Source of the DNA: Prevotella sp. UBA6429
GTDB lineage: Bacteria; Bacteroidota; Bacteroidia; Bacteroidales; Bacteroidaceae
Assembly (NCBI GenBank): GCA_002437285.1
Contig: DJOV01000025.1
Span: 7,518-27,788 of the forward strand
DNA length: 20,271 nt
Reading direction: 5' to 3'
Shown here: one piece after another, positions 7,575 to 13,430 of the stretch
Layout: each line of letters begins with the position of its first letter
Numbering within the stretch: position 1 is the first letter of the stretch
The notes under the pieces: model-generated
What the model saw: the letters and a program-made list of their open reading frames with translations, nothing else
Database searches by the model: none
Told to the model about the DNA's origin: nothing
Made by a program: the position numbers and the translations under genes

Positions 7575-8351
7575 TCAATGTCCATCGTGAGCCTCGTGTA
7601 TGCTCTCCGACAGTAGCTCGTAGAGCCTTTGCCATATTGGCGAATCCGCCATCAGTTGCTTTTGGGCGTTGATGACATTCTCGTCGTAGCGTACGGCAGG
7701 ACCCGTTTGAGCCTCATGAGGCGGAATATGCTCTACCTTACGAGCCGTCTCTTTGATGAGTGGCAGCATGACCTCGAATGGAATGTTGTGGGCGGAGAGT
7801 ATCCTGGCGGAGATGTCGTAACAGTGGTTGACGAAGTTGCATGCCCATACAGCCGAGAGGTGCAGATACTTGCGGTCGGCTGATGATAGCGGATAGATGT
7901 GTCGCGTGATGGAGAGTGCCAAATCCTTGATGACATGCTCTGCAATGGCATCGTTATACTCGATGAAGGTGGGGATGGTGGCGAAGTCCACCTCAGCGGC
8001 TTTGGAGAAAGTCTGCATGGGGTAAAGCACGCCATAGTGTGGCACGTGACCTTGGAACACCTCCATCGGCATGGAGCCCGCTGTGTGCATGAACACGCCT
8101 TTCCCTCGATTCTTGCAAGCCGTTGCACATACCTGGGCTAAAGCGGAGTCTTTGACCGAGATGATATATGCGTCAGCATTGTCGTCCAATTGGGTGAGGT
8201 CGTCGGTAGCACCGCAACCGATGGCGTTGGCCAAAAGGCTGGCCGAAGCCCATGTTCTGCTGTACACCTGGCCGATGTCGTGACCGGCTTCTTTTAAGGC
8301 TTTCCCGAGATGGGTGGCCAAGTTGCCGGCACCTATCAATACAATCTTCAT
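7575..8351 (-). CDS. Rossmann-like/DUF2520 protein, candidate ketopantoate reductase (PanG-like)
   Basis: This 258-residue soluble protein has an N-terminal dinucleotide fold: MKIVLIGAGNLATHLGKAL, with GAGNLA at 7-12. HTAGS (89-93) and YPMQTFS (110-116) follow. The helical C-terminal DUF2520 part carries LHLSAVWACNFVNH (163-176) and QTGPAVRYD (215-223). I chose the ATG at 8351. An upstream in-frame ATG at 8435 would add 28 non-family residues and run into coaW. It is the last gene of the minus-strand coaBC-coaW unit, starting 23 bases after the coaW stop. The fold resembles that of ketopantoate reductases. From memory, the PanG ketopantoate reductase described in Francisella and Enterococcus is of this type. 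As panB, panC and panD are nearby and panE is not, this function is my inference. Confidence 0.8.
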   Translation of the reverse strand: MKIVLIGAGNLATHLGKALKEAGHDIGQVYSRTWASASLLANAIGCGATDDLTQLDDNADAYIISVKDSALAQVCATACKNRGKGVFMHTAGSMPMEVFQGHVPHYGVLYPMQTFSKAAEVDFATIPTFIEYNDAIAEHVIKDLALSITRHIYPLSSADRKYLHLSAVWACNFVNHCYDISARILSAHNIPFEVMLPLIKETARKVEHIPPHEAQTGPAVRYDENVINAQKQLMADSPIWQRLYELLSESIHEAHDGH

Positions 8352-8374
8352 TTGTGCTGTTCTATGTGTTTGTT

Positions 8375-9214
8375 CTAAGTGTTCGGTTGCTGTTGCGCGG
8401 CGGGGTTGTCCAGTGCCGCTCCGATGGCTGTGCAAAACTCGCTTCTTTCAGGAATGACAAACCTCACATTGTAGAGCTTGTCAAGCTTGGGATAGATTTC
8501 CTTGCATTGGGGCAGCCTGGAGAGGTTTCCGATGAGCACATAGTCGCGAATGTCGCTGTTGATCGAACTTAGGATAGTCGCTGACCCGATGGCTTGCAGT
8601 ACCATGCAGATGAGTCCCTTAGCTATATCCTCTTGTCTTGCGTTCCCCTGTGCGTTGGCAAAGAGGCTGGCAGTGGCATCCATAGGAAGTCCGGGTAGAG
8701 GGCGGGCTGATATGTCACCGATACTGAGGTTGATGTTCGCCACATCGCCACTGAGTGCCATCTCGGTAATTTGCATGATGTTGTCGGTTTGCAGCAGTAA
8801 ACGGCTCAGTCCGTTGAGCGTGCCGCCTCCGATGCCGATGCCCCCGATGTGCCGGATGTCACCGTTGTCGTATGACACCAGTGACGTGCCCGTTCCCATT
8901 GACACGACAATCATGCGGTTGATTCCGGAAACAAAGGCTGCGCCGAGACCGTCTGCCACAAATTCATCGACCCTGTGTGTGGGGAGACCATAGATGGGCC
9001 CGTCAATGTAGGCTGCCCCCACGCCGGTGAGCATGACGCGCCCCACCTCGTTGAGGCTTATGCTGTTGTCGTGGAGAAACTTGCCGAAGGCGCCATAGAG
9101 AGAGGTGACCGGATCGGTGGCTTTGATCCAAACGGGCGATATGACTTTGCCATTGCTGATGCCTACGATTTTTGTGGTGGATATGCCCACATCGATGCCG
9201 ATGGAAATGTTCAT
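8375..9214 (-). CDS. coaW: Type II pantothenate kinase
   Basis: This 279-residue cytoplasmic enzyme should phosphorylate pantothenate with ATP, the first committed step to coenzyme A. It has the ASKHA fold of CoaW/fumble-type kinases: phosphate-1 motif GIDVGISTTK (6-15, Asp8, Lys15), then VSMGTGTSLVSYD, and GIGIGGGTLNGLSRLLL, the block diagnostic of type II enzymes. Length agrees with Staphylococcus CoaW. The start ATG (9212-9214) overlaps the coaBC stop (9211-9213), so the two genes are probably translationally coupled. From family knowledge, the S. aureus type II enzyme is insensitive to CoA feedback; whether this one is too cannot be read from the sequence. Confidence 0.88.
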   Translation of the reverse strand: MNISIGIDVGISTTKIVGISNGKVISPVWIKATDPVTSLYGAFGKFLHDNSISLNEVGRVMLTGVGAAYIDGPIYGLPTHRVDEFVADGLGAAFVSGINRMIVVSMGTGTSLVSYDNGDIRHIGGIGIGGGTLNGLSRLLLQTDNIMQITEMALSGDVANINLSIGDISARPLPGLPMDATASLFANAQGNARQEDIAKGLICMVLQAIGSATILSSINSDIRDYVLIGNLSRLPQCKEIYPKLDKLYNVRFVIPERSEFCTAIGAALDNPAAQQQPNT

Positions 9215-10461
9215 TGTAGTGTGTTGTTTTGGGGTTCGCTCAGTAGCTGCTCCAGTTGGTCGATGATGTCGGATGCCACTTCGGCTTTGCTTTTCTTGGG
9301 ATAGTGCGTTCTTCCTTTTGCCGATATGATGGTGACCTGGTTGTCATCGCTTCTGAAGGTGGTGCCAGGTATGCGTGTGGAGTTGAGCACGATGAAGTCG
9401 GCGTTCTTTCTCTTGAGTTTCTCCTCAGCGTTCTTTTCCTCGTTGTTGGTCTCCAGGGCGAAGGCCACGATGTGTTGCCGTTCCGTTTTCATCTTGCCCA
9501 AAGCAGCCGCAATGTCCTGTGTGGGGACAAGGTCGATGTGCAGTCCATCGCCCTTGCGCTTGATTTTCACGTCGCTGGCTTGTGCAGGCTTGAAGTCGGC
9601 TACCGCCGCGCAGAGGATGGCTGCGTCCTCTTGTCCGAACAGTTCTGTGGCCGCGTGGAACATCTCCTCGCAGCTCTCGACGTTGATGCGGTGAATGTCA
9701 GGATTGCATGGCAAGGCTACGGGTCCAGCGACCAATGTCACCTCTGCACCTCTCCTCCGACACTCCTCCGCGAGAGCGAAGCCCATTTTCCCGCTTGAGT
9801 AGTTGCCGATGAAGCGCACGGGGTCTATCTTCTCATAGGTGGGCCCGGCTGTGATGAGGATGCGCTTGCCCGCGAGCGTGGCGTTTGCCTCGCCGAGCTG
9901 ACTTTCCCCTTCGCTTTCCTGTTGCAGTTCGCGCTCCAATGTCGCGATGATGTTCTCGGGTTCTTCCATTCGTCCTTTCCCTTCCAGGCCCGAAGCCAAA
10001 AAGCCGCTTGTGGGTTCCACGATGTGGTTTCCGAAGCTGCGCAAGGTGTTCAAGTTGCGCTGGGTCGATGGATGCCGGTACATGTCCAAGTCCATGGCCG
10101 GTGCGATGAAGACAGGTGCTTTCATCGAGAGATAGGTTGTGATGAGCATGTTGTCCGCCACACCATTGGCCATCTTTGCCAAGGTGCTGGCCGTGCAAGG
10201 CGCTATGAGCATGGCGTCGGCCCACAAGCCGAGGTCCACATGCGAGTTCCATGTGCCGTCTCGCTGCGAGAAGAAGTCGCTGATGACAGGCTTGTGTGTT
10301 AGTGCGCTCAGTGTGATGGGCGTGATAAACTCCTTGCCTGCGGGCGTGATGACCACTTGCACTTCCGCCCCACGTTTTATGAGTCCCCGGATGATGAGGC
10401 AAGCCTTGTAGGCAGCGATGGATCCGGTGATGCCTAAGACAATTTTCTTTCCTTTTAGCAT
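9211..10461 (-). CDS. coaBC: Bifunctional phosphopantothenoylcysteine decarboxylase / phosphopantothenate-cysteine ligase
   Basis: This 416-residue protein joins cysteine to 4'-phosphopantothenate (CoaB) and decarboxylates the product (CoaC, FMN-dependent). CoaC occupies about residues 1-185: GITGSIAAYKA, His74 in SHVDL, and PAMDLDMY at 121-128. CoaB begins near 196, with ILITAGPTYEKIDPVR, NYSSGKMG (Asn220), CAAVADFKP and KIKRKG. Two CoaC positions differ from E. coli: the Asn of PAMN is Asp124, and the flap Cys158 corresponds to Ser157 in LASGLEGKGRM. These may be lineage-typical. It is the first gene of the coaBC-coaW-DUF2520 unit. Its leader contains a solo MITE end, and it diverges from panB. 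Confidence 0.95.
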   Translation of the reverse strand: MLKGKKIVLGITGSIAAYKACLIIRGLIKRGAEVQVVITPAGKEFITPITLSALTHKPVISDFFSQRDGTWNSHVDLGLWADAMLIAPCTASTLAKMANGVADNMLITTYLSMKAPVFIAPAMDLDMYRHPSTQRNLNTLRSFGNHIVEPTSGFLASGLEGKGRMEEPENIIATLERELQQESEGESQLGEANATLAGKRILITAGPTYEKIDPVRFIGNYSSGKMGFALAEECRRRGAEVTLVAGPVALPCNPDIHRINVESCEEMFHAATELFGQEDAAILCAAVADFKPAQASDVKIKRKGDGLHIDLVPTQDIAAALGKMKTERQHIVAFALETNNEEKNAEEKLKRKNADFIVLNSTRIPGTTFRSDDNQVTIISAKGRTHYPKKSKAEVASDIIDQLEQLLSEPQNNTLQ

Positions 10462-10478
10462 ATATCCCTAACAATATA

Positions 10479-10502
10479 AGGTGGGTTCTATAAATTACCA
10501 CC
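10479..10502. repeat. Solo MITE left end (copy 3) in the coaBC leader
   Basis: The 24 bases are identical to the left end of MITE copy 1, AGGTGGGTTCTATAAATTA followed by CCACC. No matching right end or interior follows. It lies 17 bases upstream of the coaBC start, inside its predicted untranslated leader, where GGTGG and CCACC could pair. Confidence 0.75.
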
Positions 10503-10543
10503 GTAAATGAAGCTTTCAGCCAATACTCTTGGCTCATGGCGTG

Positions 10544-10551
10544 CAAAGTTA
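10544..10551 (-). promoter_or_regulatory. -7 box for the coaBC operon
   Basis: The minus strand reads TAACTTTG, an exact TAnnTTTG match, directing transcription toward coaBC with a start near 10537. It is part of a divergent pair: TGCAAAG here and CTTTGCA at 10568-10574 form an inverted repeat. Confidence 0.6.
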
Positions 10552-10564
10552 CGAAATATTTATA

Positions 10565-10572
10565 TATCTTTG
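10565..10572 (+). promoter_or_regulatory. -7 box for panB
   Basis: TATCTTTG matches TAnnTTTG, and the transcript would start near 10579, leaving a leader of about 17 bases before panB. Only 13 bases separate it from the oppositely oriented coaBC box. Confidence 0.65.
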
Positions 10573-10595
10573 CACCATAAAACCAGTTATAAGTA

Positions 10596-11414
10596 ATGGG
10601 ATATTTAACAACAGACAAGAAAAAGATTACCACACAGACCCTTTCGGAGATGAAAGCCGCTGGCGAGAAGATAGCCCAGCTTACTTCCTACGACTTCACC
10701 ACAGCAGGCATTGTCGATCGCGCCGGCATTGACTCCATCCTCGTTGGTGACTCAGCTTCCAATGTGATGGCGGGCAATGAGACCACGCTGCCCATCACTG
10801 TCGACGAGATGATTGTTTACGCCCGTGGGGTGGCTCGAGCTTGCCACCACTGCCTTGTGGTGTGCGACATGCCTTTTGGCTCTTACCAGGTTAGCCGTGA
10901 GGAAGCGGTGCGCAATGCCATTCGCATCATGAAGGAGACCGGTGTCGATGCCTTGAAGTTGGAAGGCGGTGTAGAGATTGTCGATACCATCCGTGCCATC
11001 ATAGCGGCTGGTATTCCCGTGGAAGGTCACCTGGGCCTTACGCCGCAGAGCATACATAAGTTTGGCGGCTATGGCCTTCGAGCCAAGGAGGCGGCCGAAG
11101 CCGCGAAACTCCTTTCCGATGCCCATGCCCTTTCCGATGCCGGGTGTTTCGCCATTACCCTTGAGAAGGTGCCGGCCAAGCTTGCCGCGCAGGTCACCCG
11201 CGAGGTGAAGGCCGTCACCATAGGTATCGGTGCCGGTCCTGACACTGACGGCCAGGTTCTTGTCTATGCCGATGCCCTTGGCATGACGCAGGGCTTCAAG
11301 CCCAAGTTCTTGCGCCGCTTTGCCGACATGTCGAAGACCATGACCGACGGCGTGCAGGCGTATGTCAACGCAGTGAAGACGGGCGAGTTCCCCAATGCCG
11401 GGGAAAGCTATTAA
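10596..11414 (+). CDS. panB: 3-methyl-2-oxobutanoate hydroxymethyltransferase (ketopantoate synthase)
   Basis: This 272-residue cytoplasmic TIM-barrel enzyme transfers a hydroxymethyl group from methylene-tetrahydrofolate to 2-oxoisovalerate, the first step of pantothenate synthesis. Motifs seen are QLTSYDFTTAGIVDRAG, SILVGDSASNVMAG (metal-binding Asp), VCDMPFGSY, ALKLEGG, and EGHLGLTPQSIHKFGGY with the catalytic Glu. The length is normal for the family. The ATG at 10596 follows the -7 box at a suitable distance. It is transcribed alone, divergently from coaBC and convergently with the panC-panD operon. A perfect palindrome at 11461-11504 lies beyond its stop. Confidence 0.96.
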   Translation: MGYLTTDKKKITTQTLSEMKAAGEKIAQLTSYDFTTAGIVDRAGIDSILVGDSASNVMAGNETTLPITVDEMIVYARGVARACHHCLVVCDMPFGSYQVSREEAVRNAIRIMKETGVDALKLEGGVEIVDTIRAIIAAGIPVEGHLGLTPQSIHKFGGYGLRAKEAAEAAKLLSDAHALSDAGCFAITLEKVPAKLAAQVTREVKAVTIGIGAGPDTDGQVLVYADALGMTQGFKPKFLRRFADMSKTMTDGVQAYVNAVKTGEFPNAGESY

Positions 11415-11460
11415 GGCTAAGGCTGTCACCGCAAGCAACAATAGCAGGGCGGTTATAAAC

Positions 11461-11504
11461 CAACGGGAAAGGGGATGTGGCATGCCACATCCCCTTTCCC
11501 GTTG
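11461..11504. terminator. Perfect 44-bp palindrome downstream of panB
   Basis: Arms of 20 bases (CAACGGGAAAGGGGATGTGG and its complement) flank CATG, which is itself palindromic, so all 44 bases are self-complementary. Its place 46 bases after the panB stop suggests transcript termination or 3'-end protection. No T-tract follows directly. Confidence 0.6.
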
Positions 11505-11615
11505 ATGCCATCATCAGATGACGATGTCTCTTTTTCTAATATTGCTGCCCGCTAAAATTTTTCGACCGCCACTCGTCACCCACCACGTCCGCAACGAAGG
11601 TCCCAACACCCACTA

Positions 11616-11849
11616 CTAAAAATTCAGATTTGGGTTACACTTATTGCTAACCTGCTTTTAATGGCCATACAAAAACGCTCATGGAACTTTTCTGGACTTG
11701 CTGCTATGGTAAGAATCATGCTCATGTACTATGTGAACGGCTATACATTCCTCGAAGAACCCAAAAAGACGGGGCGAAGATGCTTGAAAAAGCAAAGGGG
11801 GCTCCTCCTGAGCCAACCTTATTGGACTAAGGGGGCTTACTTTTCATAA
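11616..11849 (+). pseudogene. Remnant of an IS4-type transposase C-terminus
   Basis: The plus-strand frame reads LKIQIWVTLIANLLLMAIQK, then RSWNFSGLAAMVRIMLMYY and YTFLEEPKK. From memory this matches the C-terminal end of Bacteroidota IS4-type transposases, which read roughly KIQIWV.LIANLLL followed by WSFSGLA.MVRI.LM. The catalytic DDE part is absent: upstream sequence between the panB palindrome and 11616 shows no recognisable transposase. After about 11770 the frame continues to a stop at 11847 without similarity I recognise. No terminal inverted repeats were found. With the palindrome and the panD terminator it fills the 519-base gap between panB and panD. Confidence 0.6.
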
Positions 11850-11887
11850 AAAAAATGTCCGCAATGCCTATTTATGGGCATTGCGGA
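11848..11887 (-). terminator. Intrinsic terminator of the panC-panD operon
   Basis: On the minus strand an 11-bp stem (TCCGCAATGCC and its complement, 11858-11868 with 11877-11887) with an 8-base loop is followed by a run of eight T. It lies 46 bases past the panD stop. Confidence 0.85.
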
Positions 11888-11933
11888 TAGGGTTTCTAAG
11901 CTATTTTGAGTTTTAGCGGACAGCAATAATTTT

Positions 11934-12278
11934 CTAAAGTTTGTTGCCCTCTTTGGGGAACACGATGGTAGGCTTGAACGTCTTAGCCTCCTCGAAGTCC
12001 ATGAGCGCGTATGAGATGATGATGACGGTGTCGCCAATCTGCACCTTGCGGGCAGCCGCGCCGTTGAGGCAGATACAGCCTGATCCGCGTTCACCCTTGA
12101 TGATGTATGTCTCGAAGCGCTCTCCGTTGTTGTTGTCCACGATCTGCACTTTCTCCCCCGCGATCATGTTGGCAGCGTCCATCAGGTCCTCGTCGATGGT
12201 GATGCTACCCAGGTATTTGAGGTTGGCATCGGTGACGGTCACGCAGTGCAACTTGCTTTTGAGTACTTGTATTTGCAT
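11934..12278 (-). CDS. panD: Aspartate 1-decarboxylase precursor
   Basis: This 114-residue pyruvoyl-dependent enzyme makes beta-alanine from aspartate for pantothenate synthesis. The self-cleavage site Gly24-Ser25 in YLGSITID has the same numbering as in E. coli PanD. Ser25 becomes the pyruvoyl group. KLHCVTVTDANL (Lys9) and the later GERFETYII and CLNGAAAR segments also fit the family, and the length is slightly under the usual 115-127. It starts 11 bases after the panC stop and ends before a strong intrinsic terminator, so panC-panD form one operon. Confidence 0.96.
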   Translation of the reverse strand: MQIQVLKSKLHCVTVTDANLKYLGSITIDEDLMDAANMIAGEKVQIVDNNNGERFETYIIKGERGSGCICLNGAAARKVQIGDTVIIISYALMDFEEAKTFKPTIVFPKEGNKL

Positions 12279-12289
12279 GTTCTTACGGT

Positions 12290-13168
12290 TTATTTTTCGA
12301 TGTCTTTCTTAGGTGACTTGTAGCGGATGTGGTCGATGAGGCGTATGGGCGTCTTGCCGCAGTACACGGTGATGCATCCGACCACATAATCGCTGTCATC
12401 CCAGTTGTCCACATCGAGCAGTGTGTTGCCGTCCACAATCTCAAAGTATTCCACCTCGAGGCCCTCTGTGGCGTTGATGTCAGCCACCACCTTGTCATGT
12501 GTTTCCTTCACTGAATGGTTTTTGGCGTAATCGACGCTCTGCTTGAGCGCTTCGAAGATGCGAGGAGCGATGGCACGCTCGTCAGGTGTGAGCAGCGTGT
12601 TCCGCGAACTCTTGGCCAGTCCGTCGGCATCGCGAATGATGGGGCACTCCACAATCTGGGTTTTCCTGTCGTAGCCGATGTAGCTGACGAGCCGTTTCAC
12701 CACGGCGATTTGCTGCCAGTCCTTCTCTCCGAAGTAAGCGTGGTCAGGTTTTACGATGTAGAAGAGGCGGCTCACCACCTGGCATACGCCATTGAAATGT
12801 CCCGGACGCTTGGCGCCCTCCATGACAGTCGACTGGGGCGGAAACTCGAAGTGACGGGTGTCGGGAGTGGGATACATCTCTTCCACCGAGGGAGCGAAGA
12901 CATATTGCGCCCCACACTCCTCGCAGAGCTTGCAGTCGGCATCGAGCGTGCGCGGATAGCGCTCCAGGTCGTTCTTGTCGTTAAACTGGGTGGGATTGAG
13001 GAAGACAGACACCACGGTGGCTTCGTTATCCTTGACACTTTGCCTGATGAGAGAGGCGTGTCCCTCGTGCAGGGCGCCCATGGTTGGCACCAGGCCAATC
13101 TTTTTTCCTTCGTGGCGAACCTGGAAGAGCTCGTTCTGAAGGTCAACAATTGATGTGAATACTTTCAT
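12290..13168 (-). CDS. panC: Pantothenate synthetase
   Basis: This 292-residue cytoplasmic ligase condenses pantoate with beta-alanine using ATP through a pantoyl-adenylate. The nucleotidyltransferase HIGH-type motif is in VPTMGALHEGHASLI (from residue 27). FLNPTQFNDKNDLERYPR, GHFNGVCQVV and YFGEKDWQQ follow. The KMSKS-like loop is AKSSRNTLLTPDER, with Lys where most enzymes have Met before SSRN. The length is normal. It is first in the panC-panD operon. The product of panD, 11 bases downstream, supplies its beta-alanine. Confidence 0.96.
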   Translation of the reverse strand: MKVFTSIVDLQNELFQVRHEGKKIGLVPTMGALHEGHASLIRQSVKDNEATVVSVFLNPTQFNDKNDLERYPRTLDADCKLCEECGAQYVFAPSVEEMYPTPDTRHFEFPPQSTVMEGAKRPGHFNGVCQVVSRLFYIVKPDHAYFGEKDWQQIAVVKRLVSYIGYDRKTQIVECPIIRDADGLAKSSRNTLLTPDERAIAPRIFEALKQSVDYAKNHSVKETHDKVVADINATEGLEVEYFEIVDGNTLLDVDNWDDSDYVVGCITVYCGKTPIRLIDHIRYKSPKKDIEK

Positions 13169-13190
13169 TGCCTAATATGTTACGAGAGTG

Positions 13191-13198
13191 CAAAGTAA
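13191..13198 (-). promoter_or_regulatory. Weak -7-like box upstream of panC
   Basis: The minus strand reads TTACTTTG, one base off TAnnTTTG, 22 bases upstream of the panC ATG. It has the same TGCAAAG context as the coaBC promoter. Confidence 0.35.
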
Positions 13199-13379
13199 CA
13201 ACTTTTTTGTTTAACTGGCAAGAGAAGCAAGATGTTTCTTCACCATCACCGGCTGTTTGCTTTCATCCGTCCGTCAATTAGGTATGCTGATGTCGTGAAG
13301 TCCCTTGGCAGGGATTGTTAAATTACTGTATAGGGCGTTAAAGAATGTTGGTCCTCATGTGGTTGTTCGCATATTTATG

Positions 13380-13387
13380 TACTTTTG
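13380..13387 (+). promoter_or_regulatory. -7 box for the outer-membrane receptor gene
   Basis: TACTTTTG matches TAnnTTTG. The transcript would start near 13394, which excludes the in-frame ATG at 13305 and supports the start at 13431. The remainder of the 13169-13430 gap shows only a small hairpin near 13300. Confidence 0.65.
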
Positions 13388-13430
13388 CACTAATTGTGTA
13401 AAACCTACATTTAAACGACAAACCATAATC

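Noticed and set aside
8352..8435. 28-residue N-terminal extension of the DUF2520 protein
   Set aside because: It is low-complexity, overlaps coaW, and the Rossmann fold starts directly at the later Met.
13305..13430. Earlier in-frame ATG for the receptor gene
   Set aside because: It precedes the -7 box at 13380 and would bury the signal peptide that begins at 13431.
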